A stretch of DNA of 64,000 nt. Source: Saccharothrix sp. NRRL B-16348 (GTDB lineage Bacteria; Actinomycetota; Actinomycetes; Mycobacteriales; Pseudonocardiaceae). Shown piece by piece: positions 42,669 to 52,671 of the stretch. Each line of letters opens with the position of its first letter. Position 1 is the stretch's first letter. The DNA lies in contig NZ_LGED01000068.1 in assembly GCF_001280085.1 (NCBI RefSeq), positions 62,001 to 126,000 of the forward strand, given 5' to 3'. The position numbers were made by a program, and so were the translations under genes. Below the pieces are notes generated by a model, which was not told where the DNA came from, did not search any database, and saw only the letters and a list, made by a program, of their open reading frames with translations.

Positions 42669-43369
42669 TCGCCGCACTGGGCGTGGCCGAGCTGAAGCTC
42701 CTGCTGCGCAACCGGACCGCCGCCGCGTTGGCCGTGCTGATGCCGATGGCGGCGGGGCTCTACTTCGCGCTGGCGATGGACGGCGAGGAGACCGGCTGGA
42801 CGATGGTCGTCACGCTCCAGCTGCTGTTCTCGTTCGGGTTCACCGTGTACGTGACGGTGACGACCGCGTTGACCGCCCGCAGGCAGGACCTCTACCTCAA
42901 GCGGCTGCGGACGGGCGCGGCGTCGGACGTGGTGGTGCTGACCGGCATCCTGCTGCCGGTGGTGCTGCTGGGGCTGGCGCAGGCGGTCGTGCTGCTGGGC
43001 ATCAGCGTGGGTGCGGGCGCGCCCGTGCCCGCCCGGCCCGAGCTGCTGGTCCTGGCGATGGTCGGCGGCGTGGCGCTCAGCTGCGCGGCCGGTGTGGCCA
43101 CCAGCGGCGTCACCGGCACCGCGGAACTCGCCCAGATCACCACGGCGCCGTTCTTCTTCGCTCTGATCGTCGGCGGGCTGATCGGGTCGAACGGCGCCGT
43201 GGAGCTGCCGGTGTTCCTGGTGCCGGGCAGCGGCCTGGGCGCGCTGGTCGCCGCGGCGTGGGGCGGACCGGCCGACCAGATCGGCCCGGCGGCGCTGTCC
43301 GTGGCGCTGTGGACCGTCGCCGCCGGCGCCCTGGCCGTCCGCTTCTTCCGCTGGGACCCGCGCGGGTAG
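42665..43369 (+). CDS. ABC-2 type transporter permease
   Basis: This 234-aa protein has six hydrophobic segments (ALAVLMPMAAGLYFAL, MVVTLQLLFSFGFTVYVTVT, VVVLTGILLPVVLLGLAQAVVLLG …) and the loop after segment two (LTARRQDLYLKRLRTG) characteristic of ABC-2 exporters. With the ATPase it would export an unknown hydrophobic compound. It overlaps the ATPase by ATGA. Confidence 0.9.
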   Translation: MIAALGVAELKLLLRNRTAAALAVLMPMAAGLYFALAMDGEETGWTMVVTLQLLFSFGFTVYVTVTTALTARRQDLYLKRLRTGAASDVVVLTGILLPVVLLGLAQAVVLLGISVGAGAPVPARPELLVLAMVGGVALSCAAGVATSGVTGTAELAQITTAPFFFALIVGGLIGSNGAVELPVFLVPGSGLGALVAAAWGGPADQIGPAALSVALWTVAAGALAVRFFRWDPRG

Positions 43370-43376
43370 GCCGCGG

Positions 43377-43850
43377 TCAGCCGACGGGGGAGGTGTCCGC
43401 GCTCTGGACGTACTCCATCGCCGCGACGAACGCGGGGTCGGCCATCCGGGCAGCCAGCTCGTCCGGGGTCGGCTCCGCGACGCGCTGGTGGACCCACCAC
43501 AGGTTGCCGAACGGGTCGCGCAGCCGGCTCACCCGGTCGCCCCAGAACAGCTCGGTCGGCTCGGTGACCACGACCGAGCCGCGGGCGACGGCCCGCCTCA
43601 GCACCTCGGCGTCGTCGGCGACGTAGAGCCGCAGGAACGCCGGGGTCGGCGGCCACCCGGGCTTGTCGAACATCATCACCACCGAGTCGCCGATGCGGAC
43701 CTCGGCGTGGCCGATCACCCCGTCGACCTCCACCCGGCCCAGCTCGGCGGCGTCGAGCACCGCGACCGTGAAGTCGATCAGTTCGGCCGTGCGACCAGGG
43801 GTGATGATCCAGGGCGTCACGGTGTGGTAGCCGTCGGGAACAACGTTCAC
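43377..43850 (-). CDS. VOC-family (glyoxalase-like) protein
   Basis: This 157-aa protein matches the PhnB-like VOC fold: TVTPWIITPGRTAELIDFTVAVLDA and a final DPFGNLWWVHQRV. These proteins bind metal and small molecules; a specific enzyme activity cannot be assigned. GTG 43850 has GGAGAC upstream. It converges on the permease. Confidence 0.85.
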   Translation of the reverse strand: MNVVPDGYHTVTPWIITPGRTAELIDFTVAVLDAAELGRVEVDGVIGHAEVRIGDSVVMMFDKPGWPPTPAFLRLYVADDAEVLRRAVARGSVVVTEPTELFWGDRVSRLRDPFGNLWWVHQRVAEPTPDELAARMADPAFVAAMEYVQSADTSPVG

Positions 43851-43920
43851 GTTGACCGTCTCCTCGGTGTGGTGGGTCCGCCACCGACGACGCTAGAGAC
43901 GGTGTAGGCCGGTTCCGGTC

Positions 43921-45198
43921 CTACTTCGCCGGCCGGCCCAGCGAGACCAGACGGAACCCCGCCTCGGCCACCTTCTCGGCCGGCAGCAGGTTGCGGGTGT
44001 CCACGATGACCGGGCGGCTCATCGCGGCGGCCAGGTTCGGCCAGTCCAGCTCGGCGAACTCCGGCCACTCGGTCAGCACCACCAGCCCGTCCGCGCCCGC
44101 GGCCACCGCCTCGGCCGAGTCCAGCACCCGCACCGGGCCGCAGTCCTCCGTCACGCACGGGTCGTACCCGGTCAGCCGCGCGCCCTCCGCCGCCAGCAGC
44201 GACGCCACCGCCAGGGCGGGTGAGTCGCGCAGGTCGTCGGTGCCCGCCTTGAACGTCAACCCGAGCAGCCCGAGCCGCACGCCGCGCAACGCGCCGCCCA
44301 CCGCCTCGCGCACCATCCCGACCACCCGGTGCGCCTGGTGGCCGTTCGTGCCGATGGTCGCGCGCAGCAACGGGAAGTCGACCCGCGCGTCCTCCGCCGT
44401 GGACAGCAGCGCCTTGGTGTCCTTCGGGAAGCAGGAACCGCCCCAGCCCGGGCCCGGCTCCAGGAACGACGACCCGATCCGGTCGTCCAGCCGCATCCCC
44501 TCGGTCACGTCGCCGATGTCCGCGCCGACCCGTTCGCACAGCTCGGCCAGGCTGTTGACGTAGGACAGCTTCATCGCCAGGAAGCAGTTGCTGGCGTACT
44601 TCACCAGCTCCGCGCTCGCGCTGCTCGTGACCAGCGCCGGCGCGCCCGTGCCCGCGTACAGCGCCACCACCCGGCGTGCCGCGTCCTCCGCCTCCGAGCC
44701 GACCACGACCCGTTGGGGCCGCAGGAAGTCGTCCACCGCGTGGCCCTCGCGCAGGAACTCCGGGTTGGACACCACCCGCACGTCGCCGCGCCCCACCAGC
44801 TCCGCGACCCGTTCCGCCGTGCCGGCGGGCACCGTCGACTTGATCACCAGGACGCAGCCGGGCGACACCGCGTCCCGCGCCTCCCGCAACACCGCGTGCA
44901 CGGCGGTGAGGTCGGCCGCGCCGTCCGCGCCGGTCGGCGTCGGCACGCACAGGAACACGAAGTCCACACCGGACAAAGCCTCGGCGTTGCCGAGCACGAA
45001 CCGCAACCGCCCGGCCCCCAGCCCTTCCGCGACCAACTCGGCCAGGCCCGGCTCGTGCGCGCCGATCTCGGCCCGGCCGAGCGCGGCCACCTTCGCCTCG
45101 TCCACGTCCGCGCACACCACGGTGTGCCCGAGCCGCGCGAAGCAGGCCGCGGTCGTCAACCCGACATAGCCCGCGCCGATGACGCCGATCCTGGCCAC
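43921..45198 (-). CDS. UDP-glucose 6-dehydrogenase-family protein
   Basis: This 425-aa enzyme has the NAD loop GVIGAGYVGLTTA (residues 5-17), CVPTPTG and the active-site Cys in GPGWGGSCFPKDT (about 256), the signature of UDP-glucose/GDP-mannose dehydrogenases. It most likely makes UDP-glucuronate from UDP-glucose. GTG 45198 follows GGAGGTG. Its 5' end overlaps the GT9 gene by 43 bases. With the UXS-like gene at 48805 it would supply UDP-xylose. Confidence 0.92.
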   Translation of the reverse strand: MARIGVIGAGYVGLTTAACFARLGHTVVCADVDEAKVAALGRAEIGAHEPGLAELVAEGLGAGRLRFVLGNAEALSGVDFVFLCVPTPTGADGAADLTAVHAVLREARDAVSPGCVLVIKSTVPAGTAERVAELVGRGDVRVVSNPEFLREGHAVDDFLRPQRVVVGSEAEDAARRVVALYAGTGAPALVTSSASAELVKYASNCFLAMKLSYVNSLAELCERVGADIGDVTEGMRLDDRIGSSFLEPGPGWGGSCFPKDTKALLSTAEDARVDFPLLRATIGTNGHQAHRVVGMVREAVGGALRGVRLGLLGLTFKAGTDDLRDSPALAVASLLAAEGARLTGYDPCVTEDCGPVRVLDSAEAVAAGADGLVVLTEWPEFAELDWPNLAAAMSRPVIVDTRNLLPAEKVAEAGFRLVSLGRPAK

Positions 45199-46046
45199 GG
45201 TCCACCTCCCAGCAATGATCGTGCGGCGTCCAGCACCTCGTCCACGGTGATCTCCAGCAGCCCGGGGTCGGGCCGGTCGGCGAACGTGTCGCCGGTCGTC
45301 CCGTGCCACAGCGCGTGGTGCGGGCCCGACCTCGGTCCCCACTCGGCGGGCGACACCGGCCCGAACAGCACCACGGACGGCGTGCCGTAGGCGGTGGCGA
45401 CGTGCGCCACGCCCGTGTCGCCGCAGACGACGAGCCGCGCGCCCGCCACCAGGTCGAGCAACCCGGCCAGGTCACCCGTCCGAGTTCGTCCCGGCGCCAC
45501 CTCGCGCACCAGCGCTTCCTCGTCGGGGCTGCCGGTCACCACCACGTCCGGGCCCAACTCCCGCGCCACCGCGGCGAACCGTTCGGCGGGCCACCGACGG
45601 GCGGCGTGGCTCGCGCCGGGGTGCACGACGATCACGTCGTGGCGCGGCAACGGCGGCAGGCTCAGGTCCGCGGGGTCGCAGGCGATGCCGAACTGCGCCA
45701 GCAGCCGGCACCACCGCAGCACCTCGTGCTGGTGGCGTGGCCACGGCACGTGCACGCCGTGCGTGATCAGCCGGGCCGGGTGGGTGGCGCGGAGCAGCTC
45801 GGTGCTCTGCGGCCCGCACCCGTGCAGGTTGACGGCCAGGTCGGGCGAGTCGTAGTCGATGGGCACGAGCCCTTCGGTGGGCAGCAGCCGGTCGACCGCG
45901 TCGATCCGGTCCACCGCGTCGGCGAGCCACCCGGGCGCGGCCAGGGTGATCTCGGCACCGGGGTGCGCCCGGCGCAACCCGCGCAGCGCCGGCACGGCCG
46001 TCAGCAGGTCGCCGAGGCCGAGCGCGCGCAACACGAGCACCCTCAC
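45156..46046 (-). CDS. Glycosyltransferase family 9
   Basis: This 296-aa GT9 protein has the short N-domain (VLRALGLGDLLTAVPALRGLRRAHP) and donor-domain motifs VIVVHPGASHAARRW and VVCGDTGVAHVATAYGTPSVVLFGPV. It is the second heptosyltransferase-type gene in the window. Donor and acceptor are unknown; it may use the heptose made by the 21197-26648 genes. GTG 46046 overlaps the GT2 stop (GTGA). Confidence 0.9.
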   Translation of the reverse strand: MRVLVLRALGLGDLLTAVPALRGLRRAHPGAEITLAAPGWLADAVDRIDAVDRLLPTEGLVPIDYDSPDLAVNLHGCGPQSTELLRATHPARLITHGVHVPWPRHQHEVLRWCRLLAQFGIACDPADLSLPPLPRHDVIVVHPGASHAARRWPAERFAAVARELGPDVVVTGSPDEEALVREVAPGRTRTGDLAGLLDLVAGARLVVCGDTGVAHVATAYGTPSVVLFGPVSPAEWGPRSGPHHALWHGTTGDTFADRPDPGLLEITVDEVLDAARSLLGGGPWPGSASSARAMSG

Positions 46047-47134
46047 CGCCACACCGCCCCGGAACCAGGCCCGGGATCGGTCCCGGACTCCCGCTCCCCA
46101 CCGGCCGCACGCAGGTCGACCCGCGAACGCAGGCGTTCCAGCGCGTCGGTCACCAGCACCACCCGCCTGGCCGGCCGCCCCACCGCGGGCACCTTCCGGT
46201 GGCGGATCTCGCCGCGCAGCCGGTGCAGGCACGCGGCCGGCGGGATGGCGATGCTCGTGACCACCATCTTGGCCACCTCGTCACGAGTGCGCGGTCCCGG
46301 CGCGATGCGCCGCGCGGCGAACCAGCCGGTCAACCCGGCCCACGCCCCGCCGAACGCCACCACCGCCTTCCGCCACCCGAGCAGTCCACAAAGGACCGCC
46401 GACGCGCCGGTCACCGCGGTCGCCACGTGCCAGGGCAGCCGGCCGGGCGCGCCGCCGATCCGCTCACGCCACCGCGGACCCAGCAGCCGCCGCACCAACG
46501 CGTCGTCGGCGTTGCCGCGCTGCTGCTTGAGACTCGCGAAGAACCCCGCCTCCCGCACCGGGTGCGTGGTCACGCGATCACCGTTCACGATCCGGTACCC
46601 GTGATCCTGCACGCGCAACGCCAGCTCGGCGTCCTCCCGGTACGCGCGCGGGAAGCGTTCGTCGAAACCGCCGGCGTGCACCAGCGCCGCCCGCCGGTAA
46701 GCCATGTCCGCGGTGATCCACCGCGCGTCGGCCAGCCCCGCCGTGCCCCGCTCCCAGTCGGTCGGCCGACGGTCCGACGGCAGCGGCACGACGATCCGCG
46801 CCTGCGACGCGCCCACGTCCAACCCCAGCCGCGCCAGGTCGTCGGCCAGCCGCGCCTTCCAGTCACGCGGCGGCACCACGTCGTCGTCCAGGAACGCGAC
46901 CCACTCGCAGCACGCGGCACGCCACCCGGCGTTGCGCGCGGCGGCCGGTCCGCGACCACCCGTGCGCAGCACGCGCGCCGAGTGCGTCGGCGGCAGCGGT
47001 CCCGGCTCGGGCCGGTCGTCCACCACGATGACCTCGCGCGGCGGCGGGCCCACACCGTGCTCCAGCGCGTCCAGCACGACGCGCAGGCTGTCCCGGCCGA
47101 CGGTGGGGATCACCACCGCGTAGTCGACGCTCAT
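46043..47134 (-). CDS. Glycosyltransferase family 2
   Basis: This 363-aa GT2 protein starts DYAVVIPTVGRDSLRVVLDAL and has VIVVDDRP, the DxD-type metal site WVAFLDDDVVP, and the acceptor-domain GFDERFPRAYREDAELALRV. A hydrophobic segment near the C-terminus (ATAVTGASAVLCGLLGW…) suggests membrane association. It overlaps neighbours by 4 bases on both sides. Confidence 0.9.
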   Translation of the reverse strand: MSVDYAVVIPTVGRDSLRVVLDALEHGVGPPPREVIVVDDRPEPGPLPPTHSARVLRTGGRGPAAARNAGWRAACCEWVAFLDDDVVPPRDWKARLADDLARLGLDVGASQARIVVPLPSDRRPTDWERGTAGLADARWITADMAYRRAALVHAGGFDERFPRAYREDAELALRVQDHGYRIVNGDRVTTHPVREAGFFASLKQQRGNADDALVRRLLGPRWRERIGGAPGRLPWHVATAVTGASAVLCGLLGWRKAVVAFGGAWAGLTGWFAARRIAPGPRTRDEVAKMVVTSIAIPPAACLHRLRGEIRHRKVPAVGRPARRVVLVTDALERLRSRVDLRAAGGERESGTDPGPGSGAVWR

Positions 47135-48747
47135 CGCCGCCGCACCACGAACCGGCCGATCGCCAGCAGGTCGACCGGCGCCGAGCCGAAGCACTCCAGC
47201 GCGTCACGCGGGTCGTCCACCATGGGCCGACCGGCCGTGTTCAGGCTCGTGTTCACCACGACGGGCACCCCCGTGCGGCGGTCGAACTCGCGGAGCACCC
47301 GCGCCATCAGCGGCTCGGTCTCCGGGTCGACGGTCTGCACGCGCGCGGTGCCGTCCACGTGCACGACCGCCGGGATCCGGTCCCGCCACTCCGGCCGCAC
47401 GTCGTGCACGAACAGCATGTACGGGCTCGGCAACGGCCCCCGTTCGAACAACTCGGCCGCGCGGTCGGCCAGCACCATCGGCGCGATCGGCCGGAACTGC
47501 TCGCGCCCCTTCACCTCGTTGAGCCGGGCCAGGTTCTCCGCCCGCCCCGGGTGCGCGAGCAGCGACCGGCGGCCCAACGCCCGCGGCCCGTACTCGCTGC
47601 GACCCTGGAACCAGGCCACCACCTGGTCGTCGGCCAACGCCTCGGCCACCGCGGCGGCCACGTCGTCCGGCTCCTCGTACGCGATCTTGGCGGTGCGCAG
47701 GCGGTCCTCGATCTGCGCGTCGGTCCACGACCGGCCCAGGTCGGCGCCCGGCATCGCGGCGGCGGGCTCACCCGCGTCGGCGACGACCTGCAACGCCGCA
47801 CCCAGCGCGGTGCCCGCGTCACCGGCCGCCGGCTGCACCCACACCTCGTCGAACGGCCCCTCGGCGAAGATGCGCGTGTTCGCCACGCAGTTCAGCGCCA
47901 CACCACCCGCCATGGTCAGCCGCTTCTGCCCGGTCCGCTCGTGCAGCCACCGGACCAGGTCCAGCAGCACCTCCTCGACGCGCACCTGCACACTGGCCGC
48001 CAGCTCGGCGTGCTCCCGCGTCACCTCGCCGTCCGGGTCGCGGCGCTTGGCCAGCGTCGCCCAGTCCAGCGGCGTGACCTGGAACCCGCCGTCCTCGGTC
48101 GCGCGGACGTGCTCGCGCAGCAGGTCCAGGTGCTTCGGCTCGGCGTACGAGGCCAGCGCCATCACCTTGTACTCGTCGCTGGAGCGCAGGAAGCCCAGGT
48201 GCTCGGTCAGGTCCTCGTAGAGCAGGCCGAGCGAGTGCGGCAGGTGCTGCGCGGCCAACGTCTCCAGCTTGTGGTCCCGGTAGCTGCCCGCCAGGTGCGA
48301 GCGGCACTCGCCGCGGCCGTCGTTGACCAGCACGGCGCAGTCGCCGTCGAACGGCGCGGCCAGGCCCGTCGACGCGGCGTGCGCCACGTGGTGCGGCACG
48401 AACCGCACGATCGCCGGGTCCAGCCCCGGCAGCGCGGTGGCCAGGAAGTACGGCGCGCGGCGGGCGTACTGGGTGCGCAGGTCCTCCCACGGCACGTCGC
48501 TCGGCTCGACCAGGTCCGGGTCGTAGGAGTAGGCGACGGCGTCCAGGTCGGCCGGGGTCAGCCCGGCGTGCTCCAGGCACCAGCGGGCGGCCTGCTCCGG
48601 CTGCTCCCACGCGGAGAACGGCACCGGCCGCTTGCCGTGCTTGCGCCGGGAGAAGCGTTCCTCCTCCGCGGCGGCCACCACCTCGCCGTCCACCACGAGG
48701 GCGGCGGCGGGATCGTGGAAGACCGCGTTGACACCGAGCACCCGCAC
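47131..48747 (-). CDS. NodU/CmcH-family carbamoyltransferase
   Basis: This 538-aa protein has the N-terminal YrdC-like/Kae1-like domain (VNAVFHDPAAALVVDG, AAEEERFSRRKH, VPHHVAHAAST with metal-binding His) and the C-terminal domain (WFQGRSEYGPRALGRRSLLA, NTSLNTAGRPMVDDP). Family members carbamoylate sugars or antibiotics from carbamoyl phosphate. Its place between glycosyltransferases and a nucleotide-sugar enzyme suggests a carbamoylated sugar product. GTG 48747 is favoured over a TTG 7 codons upstream. Confidence 0.92.
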   Translation of the reverse strand: MRVLGVNAVFHDPAAALVVDGEVVAAAEEERFSRRKHGKRPVPFSAWEQPEQAARWCLEHAGLTPADLDAVAYSYDPDLVEPSDVPWEDLRTQYARRAPYFLATALPGLDPAIVRFVPHHVAHAASTGLAAPFDGDCAVLVNDGRGECRSHLAGSYRDHKLETLAAQHLPHSLGLLYEDLTEHLGFLRSSDEYKVMALASYAEPKHLDLLREHVRATEDGGFQVTPLDWATLAKRRDPDGEVTREHAELAASVQVRVEEVLLDLVRWLHERTGQKRLTMAGGVALNCVANTRIFAEGPFDEVWVQPAAGDAGTALGAALQVVADAGEPAAAMPGADLGRSWTDAQIEDRLRTAKIAYEEPDDVAAAVAEALADDQVVAWFQGRSEYGPRALGRRSLLAHPGRAENLARLNEVKGREQFRPIAPMVLADRAAELFERGPLPSPYMLFVHDVRPEWRDRIPAVVHVDGTARVQTVDPETEPLMARVLREFDRRTGVPVVVNTSLNTAGRPMVDDPRDALECFGSAPVDLLAIGRFVVRRR

Positions 48748-48804
48748 GGCATTCCCCTTTCGCTCCAACTCCTGTGTGGACTGTCGCGGACCGATGTCGT
48801 CCGA

Positions 48805-49731
<927 letters not shown>

Positions 49732-49740
49732 GAGCTGGGC

Positions 49741-49782
49741 CTACCCGTGGATCCGATGAGTAACCACCACTTCCCGGGGTAG
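49741..49782. promoter_or_regulatory. Divergent SigB/SigF-like promoters of the UXS and GT2 genes
   Basis: Minus strand: GGTT (49765-49762), 15 bases, GGGTAG (49746-49741). Plus strand: GAGT (49758-49761), 15 bases, GGGTAG (49777-49782). The -35 elements interleave; each -10 is 9 bases from its start codon. Confidence 0.55.
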
Positions 49783-49791
49783 TACTCGCTG

Positions 49792-50640
49792 GTGCCCCGA
49801 ACGACCGTGGTGATAGCGACGCGTGACCGCGCGGACGACCTCGCGCGCACGCTCACCCGGCTCGAACGGCTGGACGTGCCGGTGATCGTCGTCGACAACG
49901 GCTCGTCGGACGACACGGTGGCGCGCGTGCGGCGGGAGTTCGACCAGGTCGAGGTGCTGGCGTTGGGGCGCAACGAGGGCGCGCTGGCGCGCAACCACGG
50001 CGTGCGGCACGCGACCACCCCGTGCGTCGCGTTCAGCGACGACGACTCGTGGTGGGCGCCCGACGCCCTGCCGCGCGCCGAGGAGCTGTTCGCGCGACAC
50101 CCCCGATTGGGTCTCATCGCGGCTCGCACGATCGTGGAGCCCGACGGCAGGCTGGACCCGGTGTGCGCCGACATGGCGCGCTCGGCGCTGGGCCGTGACG
50201 ACGACCTGCCCGGACCGTCCGTTCTGGGGTTCGTGTGTTGCGGCGCGGTCGTGCGGCGGTCGGCGTTCCTCCGCGTCGGCGGGTTCCACCCGGTGCTGTT
50301 CTGGCCGGGGGAGGAGCGGCTGTTCTCGTGGGACCTGGCCGCGTCCGGCTGGGCGTGCTGCTACGTGGACGACGTCGTGGCGCACCACCAGCCGTCGTCG
50401 TTCCGGCCGCCATCGGCCTGGCGGCGCCGCGTGGAGCTGCGCAACGACCTGCTGACCACCTGGCTGCGCCGCCCGGCGGGCGTCGTGCTCGGGCAGACGT
50501 TCGCGCTGGCCAGGCGGGCGATCGGGGACCGGGACGCGGGCGCCGCCCTGGCCGCCGCCGTGCGCAGGCTGCCCGCCGTCCTCCGGCACCGCCACCGGCT
50601 GCCCGCCGAGGTGGAACGCCGGGTGGCGCTCATCGGCTGA
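49792..50640 (+). CDS. Glycosyltransferase family 2
   Basis: This 282-aa GT2 protein has TVVIATRDRADDLARTL, VVDNGSSDDTV, the metal-site VAFSDDDSWW and GGFHPVLFWPGEERLFSWDL. It is soluble or peripherally bound. GTG 49792 is 9 bases after a GGGTAG element, so the message is probably leaderless. It overlaps the convergent winged-helix gene by 11 bases. Confidence 0.88.
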   Translation: MPRTTVVIATRDRADDLARTLTRLERLDVPVIVVDNGSSDDTVARVRREFDQVEVLALGRNEGALARNHGVRHATTPCVAFSDDDSWWAPDALPRAEELFARHPRLGLIAARTIVEPDGRLDPVCADMARSALGRDDDLPGPSVLGFVCCGAVVRRSAFLRVGGFHPVLFWPGEERLFSWDLAASGWACCYVDDVVAHHQPSSFRPPSAWRRRVELRNDLLTTWLRRPAGVVLGQTFALARRAIGDRDAGAALAAAVRRLPAVLRHRHRLPAEVERRVALIG

Positions 50641-51148
50641 CCGGCGTCTCCCGCTCCACGACCACCTCGCCGGCGTGGTCCACCCGGTACCCGACACCGC
50701 GCACGGTCGTGATGACGGAGGCCGCGTCGCCCAGCTTGTGCCTGATCCGCCGCACGTGCACGTCCACCGTGCGGGTGTCCACGACGCTCCTCGTGCCCCA
50801 CACGGTCGCCATCAGCGCGGTCCGCCGGTGCACCCGGTGCGGGTTCGCGCACAGGTGGTGCAGCAGGTCGAACTCCAGCCTGGTCAGCTCCACCGGCACG
50901 CCCCGGCGCAGCACGCGCCGCGAGTCGGCCAGGATCCGCAGCTCGGGCTCGACCCGGGCGACCGGCGGCTCGACCACCACGTCCGCGTCCGGCAGGTCGA
51001 GCGCCGTGCGCAGCGCCTCGGCCAGCCGCCCCGCCGCGTCCACCACCCGCGTGCCGGTGGCGGAGACGCGGATGACCACCCTCACCTCGACATCCGTCAC
51101 CTCGGGCAATGCCGTCACGGTGGTGATCGGACCAGTGGGGCCGGTCAC
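50630..51148 (-). CDS. Winged-helix DNA-binding protein without receiver domain
   Basis: This 172-aa protein has a C-terminal OmpR-type winged helix (ELTRLEFDLLHHLCANPHRV … VDVHVRRIRHKLGD … VRGVGYRVD). The N-terminal 75 residues lack the receiver acid pocket and phospho-acceptor Asp; they hold a small alpha/beta part (VRVVIRVSATGTRVVDAAGRLAEALRT). It is an orphan regulator not controlled by ordinary phosphorylation. GTG 51148 is used. Confidence 0.82.
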   Translation of the reverse strand: MTGPTGPITTVTALPEVTDVEVRVVIRVSATGTRVVDAAGRLAEALRTALDLPDADVVVEPPVARVEPELRILADSRRVLRRGVPVELTRLEFDLLHHLCANPHRVHRRTALMATVWGTRSVVDTRTVDVHVRRIRHKLGDAASVITTVRGVGYRVDHAGEVVVERETPVSR

Positions 51149-51202
51149 CCGTCAACGCGTTCCAGCACGTGGGAAGCGTTGACAGCGGGCATGATGAGGC
51201 CC

Positions 51203-52018
51203 ATGAGGACCATCACCCTGAACAACGGCGTCACCATGCCGCAGCTCGGTTTCGGCGTCTTCCAGGTGTCCATTGAGGACACCTACGACGCGGTGAACGA
51301 GGCGTTGCGGGTCGGTTACCGCAGCATCGACACGGCCGCCGCCTACCGCAACGAGGAGCCGGTCGGCCGGGCGATCGCCGACTCGCCCGTGCCGCGTGAC
51401 GAGATCTTCGTGACCACCAAGCTGTGGAACTCCGACCAGGGCTACGACGAGGCGTTGCGCGCGTTCGACGCGAGCGCCGAGCGGCTCGGCCTCGACCGGG
51501 TCGACCTGTACCTGGTGCACTGGCCCGCGCCCAAGCAGGACCGGTACGTCGACACCTGGCGCGCGCTGGCCAAGCTGCACGCCGACGGCCGGGTGCGGGC
51601 GATCGGCGTGTCCAACTTCCAGCCCGCCCACCTGGACCGGATCGTGGACGCCACCGGCGCGGTGCCCGCGGTGAACCAGGTGGAGCTGCACCCGCGGCTC
51701 CAGCAGGCCGAGCTGCGCGCCGTCCACGCCAGGCTGGGCATCGCCACCGAGGCGTGGAGCCCGCTGGCGCAGGGCGCGCTGCTGTCCGACCCGGTCATCA
51801 CCGACATCGCGGCCAAGCACGGCCGCACGCCCGCGCAGGTCGTGCTGCGCTGGCACGTGCAGCTGGACAACGTGGTCATCCCCAAGTCGGTGACGCCGAG
51901 CCGGATCGCGGAGAACTTCGCCGTGTTCGACTTCGAACTGGACGTCGACGACATGCGGCGCGTCAAGGAACTGGACCGGGGCGAGCGCACCGGCCCCGAT
52001 CCCGACACGTTCGGCTGA
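51203..52018 (+). CDS. Aldo/keto reductase
   Basis: This 271-aa AKR5-like enzyme has the tetrad in place: DTAAAYRNE (Asp, Tyr), VTTKLW (Lys), YLVHWP (His), and the NADP-binding IPKSVTPSRIAEN near the end. It reduces carbonyl compounds in the cytoplasm. ATG 51203 gives the family's usual MRTITLNNGVTMPQLGFG start; ATG 51191 would add four residues. Confidence 0.92.
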   Translation: MRTITLNNGVTMPQLGFGVFQVSIEDTYDAVNEALRVGYRSIDTAAAYRNEEPVGRAIADSPVPRDEIFVTTKLWNSDQGYDEALRAFDASAERLGLDRVDLYLVHWPAPKQDRYVDTWRALAKLHADGRVRAIGVSNFQPAHLDRIVDATGAVPAVNQVELHPRLQQAELRAVHARLGIATEAWSPLAQGALLSDPVITDIAAKHGRTPAQVVLRWHVQLDNVVIPKSVTPSRIAENFAVFDFELDVDDMRRVKELDRGERTGPDPDTFG

Positions 52019-52034
52019 GACCCGACCGGCTGAC

Positions 52035-52056
52035 GGTCCGACCGATCGGCCGGACC
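52035..52056. terminator. Hairpin between convergent genes
   Basis: GGTCCG (52035-52040) pairs with CGGACC (52051-52056), with a further CCGATCGG dyad inside. It lies between the aldo/keto reductase and the DUF2087 gene stops. Confidence 0.45.
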
Positions 52057-52099
52057 ACCGGAAGATCCCACCACCGCACGTCCGAACGGCTTGCCGCCG

Positions 52100-52609
52100 C
52101 TAGACGCTCACCGGGCCGCCGGTGCGCCAGTACACGCCGTCGTCCCGGCTGAGCAGCCCTTCGTCCACGAGGTACCGGCGCACGGTCACGTGGTCGACCT
52201 CACCGCCGTCGCACCACCGCTTCAGCTCTTCCACGACGTCCCGCTCGGGGTACCGTCTACCCGGCTCGAACGCGGTGCTCACCTGTTCGAGCACCGCCCG
52301 CCTGCGCCCGCGCTGCGCGGGGAGCTTCACCAGCCGCCCATCTCGCACGAACGGGTCCTCCTGGGCCCGGTTCGCCTGTTCGACCCGGGTGGCCTCCTTG
52401 AACAGTTCCTCGCGCAACCGCAAGCCCGAACCGTCGGTCACGACGAGACCGGCCGACCGCAGCCGGCGCAACGAGTTCTCCACCCGCCGAACGTCCAACC
52501 CGGTCGCCTCGGTGATGTCCGCCGTTGTGCGGGCACCGAGGACCAGCGCGGCGGCCACGCGCAACCGCTCGGGTTCGGCCAAGAGTCCGATCAGTGAATC
52601 AGGGGTCAC
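52100..52609 (-). CDS. DUF2087 domain protein with N-terminal HTH
   Basis: This 169-aa protein has an ArsR-like winged helix (LRVAAALVLGARTTADITEATGLDVRRVENSLRRLRSAG) and a C-terminal DUF2087 domain (LPAQRGRRRAVLEQVSTAF … RYPERDVVEELKRW … VRRYLVDEGLL). It is a likely transcriptional regulator. It is divergent from the cyclase-domain gene with a 62-base gap, so it may control it. GTG 52609 is used. Confidence 0.85.
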   Translation of the reverse strand: MTPDSLIGLLAEPERLRVAAALVLGARTTADITEATGLDVRRVENSLRRLRSAGLVVTDGSGLRLREELFKEATRVEQANRAQEDPFVRDGRLVKLPAQRGRRRAVLEQVSTAFEPGRRYPERDVVEELKRWCDGGEVDHVTVRRYLVDEGLLSRDDGVYWRTGGPVSV

Positions 52610-52671
52610 GCTTCGAGCTAACCGAAGCCGGCGGTCTGGTGCACGCCCCTTTCGGGCGGACCTTAATAGCC

